Of a stretch of 64,000 bases of DNA, positions 1-10,254 are shown piece by piece. Within the stretch, counting starts at the first letter, position 1. Each line of letters opens with the position of its first letter. The notes below the pieces were generated by a model, which saw only the letters and a program-made list of their open reading frames with translations, was not told the DNA's origin and ran no database searches. Source of the stretch: Leptodactylus fallax (taxonomy: Eukaryota > Chordata > Amphibia > Anura > Leptodactylidae); the NCBI GenBank assembly GCA_947044405.1, contig CAMRHE010000035.1:8405501-8469500 (forward strand), read 5' to 3'. The translations under genes were made by a program, and so were the position numbers.

Positions 1-644
1 GATCAGGAGAACTGTGGGAGGCGGAAGAATATTCGCTTTAAGGGCATCCCTGAAACTGTGCCCCATCAGGACTTACCGGAGGCAGCGAAAAAACTTTTCT
101 GCAAGTTGCTTGGCGAAGAGCAGGTGGCAAATATTTCTATAGAACCTATCAATAGAGCCCTGGGACCAATCCCGCCGGAAAGCGAGTCTCCTCATCATGT
201 CGTCTGGGCCCTCCTGTGTTATACAGACACTGCCAAGGTCTTCCGAGCTGTGAGGGCCTGTAAAGATTTGACCCTTGATGGGGATCCTGTCTCGTTATAC
301 TAGGACTTAGCTCCTTCTACCCTGTACAAGAGGGCCTTCTTAGACCCTTGACTTCCTATCTGCGTGACAATAAAATACTCTTTCGCTGGCTTTTTCCATT
401 CAGCCTCTCATTCCTACATGACGGCAAGCGTTGCACCATTATGGTTTCGGATCACTTACCTGCGGCGTGGGAGCTACTAGGTATCGCCCCTTTACCTATT
501 CCATCCTGGCTGGCGGTTACAGAGCAACAACTGGATTTCCCGAAACTGCCGACTACAGATCAGTGGATGAAAGTGTGGAAGGGGAAATCGGCAAGGCCTA
601 AGAAAACGCCTGCTCACCGACCCTCAGTTCTACATTCACCGTGA
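1..644 (+). pseudogene. L1-type ORF1 protein, C-terminal part, frameshifted
   Basis: ORF1 proteins of L1-type LINEs are RNA-binding chaperones that coat the element RNA. The frame is open from base 1 (its start lies outside the window) to a stop at 301-303. It begins with the ENxxRRxNIRxxGIPE block that precedes the RNA-recognition-like core of these proteins. A second frame, 348-644, continues with a C-terminal-domain-like stretch (LFRWLFPFSLSF). The two frames differ, so at least one indel and one stop separate them. There is no intact product. Confidence 0.7.
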
Positions 645-1101
645 CTGTTTCTATCTATAGCCTATAGCTGTGAGTATGTTCTACAGTCCCAGTTCCTGCT
701 CCACTAAGTTTTCTGGACTATCTGGACAGTCATTTAGCTATACAGTATATCACCCACCATGCTGGGCGGTTTGGTTGACATTTGTTTGTTTTTTCTGTTT
801 TGTTTATTCTATTTGTGGAACTCCTTGCGGTTTTGACGATCAAGTGGATCATGCACAAGTTGTGGTCCTATGCCTCCTCCAACTCCCTCCCTTACCCCCC
901 CTCAGCTCAGTTCTAATTGTGCTGATCAATCCTCCACCCTTAGTATTCTGCAACTTGTTCGCTGGAAATTTGTCAATAAATTTGTTTCTTTGTTATACCC
1001 TGATTTGTGTTTTATGTCTTGTCCACGGGTGCTGCACTGCTCCTTCTGGCATTAGCGGATTCCCTTAATTATTGCTGTGCTCTCTTTCTCGTCTTATAAG
1101 G
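645..1101 (+). other. ORF1-ORF2 spacer of the L1-type element
   Basis: This pyrimidine-rich stretch lies between the ORF1 remnant and the ORF2 start. It contains open frames (for example 670-1068) with hydrophobic, low-complexity translations that match nothing I recognise. I treat it as intergenic spacer of the LINE. Confidence 0.5.
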
Positions 1102-2179
1102 ATGGCGACACTTAAAATCACTTCTTGGAATGTACGTGGTTTAAACACTCCTCAAAAGAGATCCCAGTTGCTGATACTCCTTAAGAGGTTCGGCTCAGAG
1201 ATTTGTTTTTGGCAAGAGACGCACTTTAAATCGACATCTTTTCCTAAACTCTCCACTAAATATTTTAAGCACTGGTTCCACAGTTGTAATGCTAAGGCTT
1301 CTAGTGGCGTCTCTATTGCCATTGCTAAATCTGTCCCTTTTGACCCACCGGTGGTCTGTGCCGACCCTGAGGGCCGGTTCATTTTTGTGAAAGGTAAGAT
1401 GGGGAACTTGCTGGTATCATTGGGAAACTTTTATGCCCCTAACGTAAAGCAAACGTGGTGGTTGTCTCATACACTATCTAGGTTCAGGGACTTTGCTGAG
1501 GGGATCAGTGTGGTTGTGGGGGGACTTCAATGTCGCTCTCAACCCGGGCTTGGATATCTCTACTGTCGCCTCTGTCCACTCCCAGCGGGCGCTCGCTGGC
1601 CTGCAGAGAGCCCTTCATGATATGGATGTTTTGGATTCCTGGAGGATACTTAATCCGTCTTCAAAGGACTACACGTACACATCTGCTGTACACCATTCCT
1701 CACATAGGTTGGATAATCTGTTTCTGTCCAAATCATATGTGTGTGCTCTGAAATCAGTGGACATTGGATCCTTTACTATTTCGGACCACACACCTGTGTC
1801 CATGTCACTGACCCTCCATGCCTTGCCGGCAAGGCCTTAGTCATGGAGACTAAACGAAACTCTTCTAGATAGCCCTTGTCATGTAGCAGCTTTGACTACT
1901 AAACTTCAACGTTTCTTTGTAGAAAATCCTGTTATAGACACCTCTAATGCTATTACATGGGAAGCGCATAAAGCTTTCATTCGAGGTGAGTTGATAGCCC
2001 TTGGGTCGAGGGTCAAGAGGGAACGCATGTCATGTCTCAATGACCTATTGACTAGGATCTATGAGTTAGAGATCATTAAGAAGCGGTCTGGGGCCCTTGT
2101 GATTCAATCGGACCTATCTGACCTTCGCACTCAGTTACGTGACCATCTAAAAAGAGATTTGGAAGAAAAAGTTCAATGA
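1102..2179 (+). pseudogene. L1-type ORF2, apurinic endonuclease domain and start of linker
   Basis: ORF2 starts with ATG at 1102 (MATLKITSWNVRGLN). It shows the APE-type endonuclease series: SWNVRGLN, then CFWQETHF, then GDFNVALN after a frame change near 1520, then SDHTPVSMS at the end of the domain. The frame change sits at a run of six G (1518-1523). Another break near 1840 moves the frame again, and a linker-like helical stretch (1892-2179) follows. Endonuclease, reverse transcriptase and the C-terminal zinc finger form one protein in intact relatives; here the reverse transcriptase is absent. This copy cannot work. Confidence 0.8.
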
Positions 2180-2180
2180 C

Positions 2181-2689
2181 TGTTTTACATGTATAATAAT
2201 TGTACCAGTAAGGATAGATTCACACTTTTCAGTATGTTGTTATATCTGAATGACAGATGCCTCTGTTTACATCCACCACCATTCACTGCAATGTCAAAAA
2301 TAAGAGGACACTTTCATTTGTCATGTTTGTTATTGTTTTAAACAGAAGAAAAAAATCTGTGCATAACAACATATGATGTTTTCCAGCACTCACTAGATTT
2401 AATTCATTGTGCCTCTTACCATGACTGACAGGAAATCCACTGAGACTCTATCACAGAATATGTATAGGCAGCATACAGGTTGTCTGTTTCTGATGGGTGC
2501 ACGTTCTGTGAGGAGCTGACAAACCTCCCCACTGCATATCATAGAAAATAGGAAATAGAACCGCACTCCAAAGTGGTTATGCTTCTTAATAATACTTTAA
2601 TGGTATATATAAATACAACATTTCAGGTTATTACCCTTCGTCAGGCTGGAAAAATATCAAAAGTTACATAAAAATACAGATTAGGGCAT
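2181..2689. other. No gene seen
   Basis: AT-rich sequence with no coding or structural signal that I can support. A stretch at about 2545-2660 has the look of a dispersed repeat (it contains ttacccttcgtcaggctgg), but I cannot name its family. Confidence 0.4.
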
Positions 2690-2970
2690 TGTGGGGGCAA
2701 TGATAGAGATCAGTATGTTAGAGGCAACTGTGGGGGACCAGTGATGGGGGCCACTATATTGGGGCAGTGATGGGGACCAGTGTGATTGGGGCCATTTTGT
2801 GAAACCAGTGATATGAGTCACTGTGAAAAAAGACAGTGGTGGGGCCATTGTATTGTGTGGGGACATTAATGGGGCGAATATACTATACAGGGCAGTGATG
2901 GGGATATTTTACTGTATGGGGGCAGTAATGGGGACCAGTATCCTAAACTGTATGGGACATTAGGGGGAAA
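2690..2970. repeat. Degenerate G-rich minisatellite
   Basis: Imperfect repeats of a unit resembling ggggcagtgatggggaccag, about 20-35 bp apart. The translation on either strand is low complexity. The unit has some likeness to the ggggccactat minisatellite found at 20185, 26527 and 43790, but it is too degraded to call the same family. Confidence 0.55.
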
Positions 2971-3399
2971 TAATAAATAAGTTATCAACTGTGAGTGCAA
3001 GTATCACCGTATCTAAGTCCAAATTAGTATATTTGGTATATGAGCCGGCTCAGAGAAACACACACAGCCACAATTTAGGATTATGTGACCAATATGGGTT
3101 CTGGTCTTTAATGGTGGATGGTGAGGTTTACATACATTGTAGGTGTGGTTATACATTGTATAAACAAAGAGAAGGTATGATTAGTATAATTAACATAACA
3201 TGATTGGGTATAAAGTTGTAACATAACATTTAGCACATAGCTATTGGATAAGGCACAGGCAAGTAGTTTCATCCCATTACAGATAACAGTTTTCTGCAAA
3301 GGAGGGGGATGAGCTCTGGGCAGCGCCAGAGAAAGGAATGTAAAATGGCTACAGACACAGGCTGGTATCCTTCACATTTCCCTCCTTTTGTAAATGATA

Positions 3400-4316
3400 C
3401 AACCCATACACTGGTACATTAGGAGCTTCTAATCAGATCCTGAGGACTTTTCCGGAGACTGTACTTTCACCGATGCCTTCACCGTCATGGTTGTCAGTGT
3501 GCCCAATCACCCTTACAACCTGCAGTTCTGCTGCCCTGGGTTTATGTCTCTTTCTAGAGAGTTTCTTTGTGATCCAGATGCTATATAATCATATAGAAAC
3601 ATAAGCACAGCAATAATATTTGGAACATTCCCTGTAATATTCCCATAAACCATCTATCTAATTCCTTATACAGTACATTGTACAATACATACATACATAC
3701 ATATATATTCAGCAATGTCAATAATATTAACCAAATGTGTTGTCTCCTCGGGGTCTTCTGCAATATATCTTTTAGTTCCTTCGGTGGATACGTTATTCCA
3801 GGTAACAATGAGGCCTCAGGTACCCACTCAAGATATACTGTTAGAAGGTAACAGCCTTGCCTGCCCATAATATGTGACTGACATTAAATAAAGAACGAGA
3901 GAATGGACCCATAAGATTCACATTTCTTAAAAGTAATGTCACTATTGGCCACTATGCATACATCCTGTGGCCCTATCTCTACAAGAATTAAGAACAGACT
4001 AGGTGTAACTACAAATGGGCATATGTTATCAGTATGTTGTAACATACAAGGCTGTTCCTGACTGCTGACCACAAACCAACCTTTCTGTTGTCTCTACACA
4101 TATTGATTTATCATGTGTGGTATTTTCAGGACATAGTAACCTACAGATAGTCTTTGGCATCAACAGACAATCACCTACCACAACAGGAAAGGCAATAAAT
4201 TCACACAATATAGTATTAGACATACAGGGGGGCCCCCAACAAGGGGCCAACAGTAAATGGTAAAACCTAGGTAGGGGTTCCATTACAGATTTAGCACCAG
4301 GGCCAAATAGCTTCAC
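3400..4316 (-). pseudogene. Possible endogenous-retrovirus env-like remnant
   Basis: Three short minus-strand open stretches (4316-4029, 4072-3884, 3868-3581) follow each other in nearly collinear order with frame changes. They give a cysteine-rich, glycoprotein-like translation with potential N-glycosylation sites and a hydrophobic segment near 3740-3690. This resembles the C-terminal half of a retroviral envelope protein, but I see no protease, reverse transcriptase or LTR beside it. It is broken by at least two frameshifts and stops and cannot make a protein. The call is tentative; another decayed secreted or membrane protein is possible. Confidence 0.28.
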
Positions 4317-4665
4317 ATTACACCTCTGGAAGGGCAGTTCCTGGTAGCCACACTGTCCCAGAAAATCTGATCTGCAGGCCTAATATAATAGTGATGGCCT
4401 AACCTAAGGGAAGGCCATCAATAGTAGAAAGGTGGATAACCGATTTAATATACGAGGGAATAATTTATATTAGATGGGTAGGGAACACTGTGGGTGAAAG
4501 AAGACACTGTGGGTGGGCTCCAAAAAGAGCTAAATTTGTGTTAAAGGGGGCTTGGTTTGAAAATTTAGTAAATAACATCCAGCTACTATTGCCAAGGAAG
4601 TAATGTAAGTTGATTGCGTGATTTTACCCCTCACTTAGCATCAGTGCCCACTTTGATGAGAGATG

Positions 4666-4668
<3 letters not shown>
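4317..4668. other. No gene seen
   Basis: Unassigned sequence between the possible env-like remnant and the TA microsatellite. No repeat boundary or open frame that I trust. Confidence 0.4.

Positions 4669-4709
<41 letters not shown>
4669..4709. repeat. (TA)n microsatellite
   Basis: About 20 uninterrupted TA units. It directly abuts the left remnant of Tc1 element A, whose outermost ~15 bp have been replaced by the microsatellite. Confidence 0.95.
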
Positions 4710-4714
<5 letters not shown>

Positions 4715-4843
4715 ATTCATACCCCGTGAACATTTTCACATTTTGTCACCTTACAACCACAAACTTAAATGTATTTTATTGGGATTTTAAGTGATACACC
4801 AACACAAAGTAGTAGATAATTGTGAAGTGGAACGAAAATTATA

Positions 4844-6411
4844 CAGTCATGGCCAAAAGTTTTGAGAATGACACAAATATTATATTTTCACATGATCTGC
4901 TGCCCTCTGGTTTTTATGTGTGTTTGTCAGATGTTTTTATCACATACAGAAATATAATTGCATTCATATTATGAGTAACAGAAGCTTATATTGACAGTTA
5001 GAATGAGTTAATGCAGCAAGTCAATATTTGCAGTGTTGACCCTTCTTCTTCAGGACCTCTGCAATTCTCCCTGGCATGCTCTCAATCAACGTCTGGACCA
5101 AATCCTGACTGATAGCAGTCCATTCTTGCAGAATCAATGCTTTAATTTTTTTCTGAATTTGTTGGTTTTTGTTTGTCCACCCGTCTCTTGATGATTGACC
5201 ACAAGTTCTCAATGGGATTAAGATCTGGGGAGTTTCCAGGACATGGACCCAAAATCTCTATGTTTTGTTCCCTGAGCCATTTAGTTATCACCTTTGCTTT
5301 ATGGCAAGGTGCTCCATCATGCTGGAAAAGGCATTGTTGAGCGCCAAACTGCTCTTGGACGGTTGGGAGAAGTTGCTCTTGGAGGACATTCTGGTACCAT
5401 TCTTTATTCATGGCTGTGTTTTTAGGCAAGACTGTGAGAGAGCCGATTCCCTTGGCTGAGAAGCAACCCCACACATGAATGGTTTCAGGATGCTTTACAG
5501 TTGGCATGAGACAAGACTGGTGGTAGCGCTCACCTCTTCTTCTCCGAATAAGCTGTTTTCCAGATGTTCCAAACAATCGAAAAGGGGATTCATCAGAGAA
5601 AATGACTTTACCCCAGTCCTCAGCAGTCCACTCCCTGTACCTTTTGCAGAATATCAGTCTGTCCCTGATGTTTTTTCTGGAGAGAAGTGTCTTCTTTGCT
5701 GCCCTCCTTGAGACCAGGCCTTGCTCCAAGAGTCTCCGCCTCACAGTGCGTGCAGATGCACTCACACCTGCCTGCTGCCATTCCTCAGCAAGCTCTGCAC
5801 TGCTGGTAGCCCGATCCCACAGCTGAAACACTTTTAAGAGATGGTCCTGCCACTTGCTGGTCTTTCTTGGGCGCCCTGGAGCCTTTTTGGCACCAATGGA
5901 ACCTCTCTCCTTGAAGTTCTTGATGATGCGATAGATTGTTGACTGAGGTGCAATCTTTCTAGCTGCAATACTCTTCCCAGTTAGGCCATTTTTGTGCAGT
6001 GCAATGATGACTGCACGTGTTTCTTTAGAGATAACCATGGTTAACAGAAGAGAAACAATGATGGCAAGCACCAGCCTCCTTTTAAAGTGTCCAGTGGTGT
6101 CATTCTTACTTAATCATGACAGATTGCTCTCCAGCCCTGTCCTCATCAACACCCACACCTGTGTTAATGGAGCAATCACTGAAACGATGTTAGGTGGTCA
6201 TTTTAAGGCAGGGCTGCAATGATGTTGAAATGTGTTTTGGGGGATAAAGTTCATTTTCTAGGCAAATATTGACTTTGCAAGTAATTGCTGTTAAGCTGAT
6301 CACTCTTTATAACATCCTGGAGTATATGCAAATTGCCATTAGAAAAACTGAAGCAGTAGACTTTGTAAAAATTAATATTTGTATCATTCTCCAAACTTTT
6401 GGCCATGACTG
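4844..6411 (-). mobile_element. Tc1/mariner element B, DD35E-type, nested in A
   Basis: Complete element with both ends: cagtcatggccaaaag at 4844 and its inverted copy ending at 6411. The flanking TA duplication joins cleanly to element A. Each terminal repeat also carries an inner copy of agtcaatatttgc (about 5020-5032 and 6264-6276), about 180 and 140 bp from the respective end. This is the outer-and-inner repeat layout (IR/DR) known in Sleeping Beauty-type elements. Insertion into A makes B the younger of the two. Confidence 0.92.
5021..6038 (-). pseudogene. Tc1 transposase of element B, one frameshift
   Basis: Cut-and-paste transposase. I chose the start MVISKETRAVI (6038). An N-terminal paired-like helix-turn-helix region (about residues 1-110) includes the GRPRKTSK hook. 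The catalytic residues are D in IFSDES, D in FQHDGAPCH and E in NPIENLW. I count 35 residues between the second D and the E, so this is DD35E rather than the usual DD34E. After NPIENLW the frame is lost and continues one base off to a stop at 5021-5023. The break coincides with a run of seven T at 5146-5152 (A7 on the coding strand), where six would keep frame. Otherwise it looks nearly complete. Confidence 0.88.
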
Positions 6412-6632
6412 TACATGGTTTTCAAAATTGTAATCAAATAAAAATCTGAAAAGTGTGACATGCAAAAGTATTCAGCCCTCTGTATTTTGATGCCCCTAAA
6501 TAAAATCCAGTGCGCACAATTGCCTTCAGAAGTCCCTTAATTAGTTAATAGAATCCATCTGTTTGTAATTTAATCTCAGTATAAACCACTGTTCTGTGGT
6601 TTGCTAGAGAACACTAGTGAACAAACAGCATC

Positions 6633-7225
6633 ATGAAGACCAAGTAACTCACCAGACAGGTCAGAGATAAAGTTGTGGAGAAGTTTAAAGCAGGGTTAGG
6701 TTAAAAAAAAAAAAAAACATATCCCAAGCTTTGAGCATCCCAAGGAGCATTGTTCAATCCATCTTCCAAAAATGGAAAGAGAATTGTACAACTGCAAACC
6801 TACCAAGACATGGCCATCCACTTAAACTAACAGATTGAGCAAGTAGAGTACTATTCAGAGAAGCAGCCAAGTAGCCCACAGTCACTGTGGAGGAGCTGCA
6901 GAAATCTACAGCTCAGGTGGGAGAATCTGTCCACAGGACAACTATAAGTCGTGCACACCTCAAATCTGGCCTTTATGGAAGAGTAGCAAGAAGAAAACCA
7001 TTGTTGAAAGAAAGACATAAGAAGTGCCATTTGCAGATTGCCACAAGCCATATAGGGGACACAGCAAAAATGTGTAAGAAGGTGCTCTGGTCAAATGAGA
7101 CCAACGTTGAACTTTTTGGCCTAAATGCAAAGTGCTATGTGTGGGGGAAAAGTAACACTACTCATCACCCTGACCACATCATCCTCACTGTGAAACATGG
7201 TGGTGGCAGCCACATGGTTTTTTAT
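6633..7225 (+). pseudogene. Tc1 transposase of element A, N-terminal two thirds, dead
   Basis: Starts MKTK at 6633 but meets a TAA at codon 5. The A-rich stretch at 6700-6720 disrupts the helix-turn-helix region. From 6887 the frame is readable: HRTTISR, LYGRVARRKPLL, then LWSNETNVELFG, where the first catalytic D has become N. It ends at VKHGGGS with the rest of the catalytic domain missing. It aligns by eye with the transposase of element E. Confidence 0.85.
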
Positions 7226-7449
7226 GCAACCTTCCACCTGTGATGTCATAATACTTCTTTGATACATATATCATACCCTGGCCATTCATGCATGCATCCA
7301 CTTATGGCCTGGAGTCATGAGGTCTGGGAGTGACAGTCACCACTTACGAATTCAATAGATGTCAATTAAATTAGCACCTGGGACTGAAAAGTGGATTTGA
7401 AATTGCCATACAATTTGTAGGTACTATATGCAGGAAACATTCTAGCTCA

Positions 7450-7450
<1 letters not shown>
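7226..7450. other. No gene seen
   Basis: Short unassigned stretch between the broken end of element A and a TA microsatellite at 7451-7486. Confidence 0.4.

Positions 7451-7486
<36 letters not shown>
7451..7486. repeat. (TA)n microsatellite, insertion site of element C
   Basis: Pure TA repeat immediately left of Tc1 element C; a shorter TA run (9116-9124) lies to the right of it. Element C therefore inserted inside a TA microsatellite, which hides the exact TA duplication. Confidence 0.9.
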
Positions 7487-7489
<3 letters not shown>

Positions 7490-9115
7490 TACAGACCAAA
7501 AGTTTGGACACACCTTCTCATTCCAAGAGTTTTCTGTATTTTCATGACTATACAAATTGTAGATTCACACTGAAGGCATCAAAACTATGAATTAACACAT
7601 GTGGAATTATATACTTAACAAAAAAGTGTGAAACAACTGAAAATATGTCTTATATTCTAGGTTCTTCAAAGTAGCCACCTTTTGCTTTGATTACTACTTT
7701 GCACGCTCTTGGCATTCTCTTGATGAGCTTCAAGATGTAGTCACCTGAAATGGTCTTCCAACAGTCTTGAAGGAGTTCCCAGAGATGCTTAGAACTTGTT
7801 GGCCCTTTTGCCTTCACTCTGCGGTCCAGCTCACCCCAAACCATCTCGATTGGGTTCAGGTCTGGTGACTGTGGAGGCCAGGTCATCTGGCGTAGCACCC
7901 CATCACTCTCCTTCTTGGTCAAATAGCCCTTACACAGTCTGGAGGTGTGTTTGGGGTCATTGTTCTGTTGAAAAATAAATGATGGTCCAACTAAACGCAA
8001 ACCGGATGGAATAGCATGCCGCTGCAAGATGCTGTGGTAACCATGCTGGTTCAGTATTCCTTCAATTTTGAATAAATCCCCAACAGTGTCACCAGCAAAG
8101 CACCCCCACACCATCACACCTCCTCCTCCATGCTTCACGGTGGAAATCAAGCATGTAGAGTCCATTCGCTCACCTTTTCTGCGTCGCACAAAGAAACGGT
8201 GGTTGGAACCAAAGATCTCAAATTTGGACTCATCAGACCAAAGCACAGATTTCCACAGGTCTAATGTCCATTTCTTGTGTTCTTTAGCCCAAACAAGTCT
8301 CTTGTGCTTGTTGCCTGTCCTTAGCAGTGGTTTCCTAGCAGCTATTTTACCATGAAGGCCTGCTGCACACAGTCTCCTCTTAACAGTTGTTGTAGAGATG
8401 TGTCTGCTGCAAGAACTCTGTGTGGCATTGACCTGGTCTCTAATCTGAGCTGCTGTTAACCTGCGATTTCTGAAGCTGGTGACTCGGATGAACTTATCCT
8501 CCGCAGCAGAGGTGACTCTTGATCTTCCTTTCCTGGGGCGGTCCTCATGTGAGCCAGTTTCTTTGTAGCGCTTGATGGTTTTGGCCACTGCACTTGGGGA
8601 CATTTTCAAAGTTTTCCCAATTTTTCGGACCCACTGACCTTCATTTCTTAAAGTAACGATGGCCACTCGTTTTTCTTTACTTAGCTGCTTTTTTCTTGCC
8701 ATAATACACATTCTAACACTCCATTCAGTAGGACTATCAGCTGTGTATCCACCTGACTTCTGAACAACACAACTGATGGTCCCAGCCCCATTTATAAGGC
8801 AAGAAATCCCACTTATTAAACCTGACAGGGCACACTGTGAAGTGAAAACCATTTCAGGTGACTACCTCTTGAAGCTCATCAAGAGAATGCCAAGAGTGTG
8901 CAAAGCAGTAATCAAAGCAAAAGGTGGCTACTTTGAAGGACCTAGAATATAAGACATATTTTCAGTTGTTTCACACTTTTTTGTTAAGTATATAATTCCA
9001 CATGTGTTAATTCATAGTTTTGATGCCTTCAGTGTGAATCTACAATTTTTATAGTCATGAAAATACAGAAAACTCTAGGAATGAGAAGGTGTGTCCAAAC
9101 TTTTGGTCTGTACTG
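7487..9115 (-). mobile_element. Tc1/mariner element C, DD38E (Intruder-like), full length
   Basis: 1629 bp with cagtacagaccaaaag at both ends in inverted orientation. The terminal inverted repeats are about 268 bp (7487-7754 and 8848-9115). That is long enough that the left one contains the last ~35 codons of the transposase and the right one carries the same peptide-coding sequence facing the other way. The DD38E spacing matches the family described as Intruder; the name is from memory of the literature. A second copy (C2) starts at 62447. Confidence 0.93.
7650..8702 (-). CDS. Tc1 transposase of element C, full-length frame, catalytic D to N
   Basis: 350-residue open frame. The ATG upstream at 8852 would add 50 residues that lie outside the family homology, so I place the start at 8702 (MARKKQLSKEKR). 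Helix-turn-helix DNA-binding region at about residues 1-110, with SPSAVAKTI and TTTVKRRL as recognition helices. The catalytic core has D157 (LWSDESKF) and E286 (NPIEMVW). The second acidic residue, expected at 247 in FQQDNDPKH, reads N (FQQNNDPKH). Position 247 to 286 gives a 38-residue spacing. The protein can probably still be made and bind DNA but should be unable to cut. Copy C2 keeps the D. Confidence 0.93.
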   Translation of the reverse strand: MARKKQLSKEKRVAIVTLRNEGQWVRKIGKTLKMSPSAVAKTIKRYKETGSHEDRPRKGRSRVTSAAEDKFIRVTSFRNRRLTAAQIRDQVNATQSSCSRHISTTTVKRRLCAAGLHGKIAARKPLLRTGNKHKRLVWAKEHKKWTLDLWKSVLWSDESKFEIFGSNHRFFVRRRKGERMDSTCLISTVKHGGGGVMVWGCFAGDTVGDLFKIEGILNQHGYHSILQRHAIPSGLRLVGPSFIFQQNNDPKHTSRLCKGYLTKKESDGVLRQMTWPPQSPDLNPIEMVWGELDRRVKAKGPTSSKHLWELLQDCWKTISGDYILKLIKRMPRACKVVIKAKGGYFEEPRI

Positions 9116-9252
9116 TATATATATCGCTGACACATTGCACCAAAAGCCCTGCTACAACAATGACCACAACAGTTAAAATATAACTAGACACATCTAATAA
9201 CATGATATATACACATTTCACCACAGCTATATATATATACATATATATATCA
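9116..9252. other. AT-rich spacer
   Basis: TA-rich sequence with two short TA microsatellites (around 9116 and 9229-9251); no gene. Confidence 0.4.
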
Positions 9253-9310
9253 CAGTGGCTTGCAAAAATATTCATACCCCTTTTATTTTTTCATTTTTTG
9301 TCACCTAACA
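9253..9310. mobile_element. Tc1 terminal-repeat fragment
   Basis: Reads cagtggcttgcaaaaatatt followed by cataccccttttatt and tgtcacct. This matches the left-end pattern of the element A/E type (cagtgccttgcaaaagtatt). Only the end is present before the poly-T block. Confidence 0.7.
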
Positions 9311-9464
9311 AAAAAAAAAAAAAATGTTTTTTTTTATTTTTTTAAATAAACGAAAAAAAAAAAGGAGGAAATAAAGGATGGGAGGGAGGAAGCATTTTTT
9401 TTTTTTTTTTTTTGGTGTTTTTTGTATTTATTCTACAAAAAAAAAACTATTTTTTTTTTTTTAT

Positions 9465-9541
<77 letters not shown>

Positions 9542-9548
9542 TTAAATT

Positions 9549-9580
<32 letters not shown>

Positions 9581-9796
9581 CTTTTTTTTATTAATTTTTC
9601 CTTTTTTTTTTTTTTTTTTTTGTGTTTTGGTGTTTTTTTTTTTTTTTTTTTTTTAATGAGTGGGGGGGGGGGGGGGGGGTGTGGGGGGGGGGGGGGGGTA
9701 TGTGTGTGGTGTGGTGTGTGGGGGGGGGGGGGAGGGGGGGGGGGGGGGGGGTTTTTTTTTTTTTTTTTTGTTTTTATATGATGGGTGGGTGGGGGG
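9311..9796. repeat. Extreme homopolymer block (A, T, then G)
   Basis: About 490 bp of nearly pure T runs (one run of about 66 T at 9471-9536), then runs of G broken by single bases, then T again. Translations from here are polyF and polyG and carry no information. It abuts the left LTR of the BEL element. Natural simple repeats of this form are unusual, and a badly resolved assembly stretch is a fair alternative. Confidence 0.85.
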
Positions 9797-9799
9797 GTA

Positions 9800-10254
9800 T
9801 GTTCTGCCCAATGGATCAGAATCTGATGTTAAAAGTGTATAATCTCATTTTACATACTTGTGTTAATGTATAGTCTAATTAGGTTATAGCACCATGTAGT
9901 GGTCTTTCAGTTACATTACCTGTTGAATTCTCCTTATGAAGCTATTGCATTATGGGAGCTACAATGCACTCTGGGTAAAGCAAGGCATTCTGGGAGCAAG
10001 AAACCTGCCCACAAGACATTGGGATGCCATCTCTTGCACTACTCCACACTTGAGCTCCATTATCCTTGTGCAAGCATATCTGTTTTAACACAACATATCA
10101 TATATCAATATCATCATCACATTACCATATTTACAACCTGTTGACCAATAAATTCTTAGACTACAGAAAAAACAGTCTGTTTATTTGGAAGACAGAGAAG
10201 GTTTATGCTGTATGTCAGACTGCACACTGAGAGAACGTGTAAGAAGACAGAACA
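9800..10254 (+). repeat. Left (5') LTR of the BEL element
   Basis: 455 bp, TG...CA. An AATAAA polyadenylation signal sits at about 10148-10153 (accaataaattc). The 81-codon open frame inside (9899-10144) recurs unchanged in the right LTR and is not a gene. Confidence 0.95.

Larger units (their letters stand above)
1..2180 (+). mobile_element. L1/Tx1-type LINE, 3'-truncated
   Basis: A non-LTR retrotransposon enters from the left edge. It carries the end of ORF1, a spacer, and the endonuclease part of ORF2, then stops around 2180 before any reverse transcriptase. No poly-A tail or target-site duplication is visible, so the 3' end was probably lost by deletion or rearrangement. The assignment rests on the ORF1 motif near the window start (ENCGRRKNIRFKGIPE, positions 10-57) and on the APE-type endonuclease motifs of ORF2. 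The element has several frame breaks and looks old. Confidence 0.8.
4712..7225 (+). mobile_element. Tc1/mariner element A, decayed and split by element B
   Basis: The left terminal-repeat sequence (gtattcatacccc onward, 4712-4843) and the body (6414-7225) are the two halves of one Tc1 element. Element B lies between them, bounded by TA at 4842-4843 and 6412-6413. The right terminal repeat is missing; homology stops near 7225. It is closely related in sequence to element E at 21001-22613, which lets the missing parts be recognised. Confidence 0.85.

Noticed and set aside
8702..8852. Upstream ATG giving a 400-residue version of the C transposase
   Set aside because: The extra 50 residues have no family likeness, and C2 has no matching continuous frame there; the start at MARKKQ fits known Tc1 proteins.
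9412..9873. Open frames of polyphenylalanine and polyglycine, also at 16889-17375
   Set aside because: Direct translation of homopolymer blocks; no coding content.
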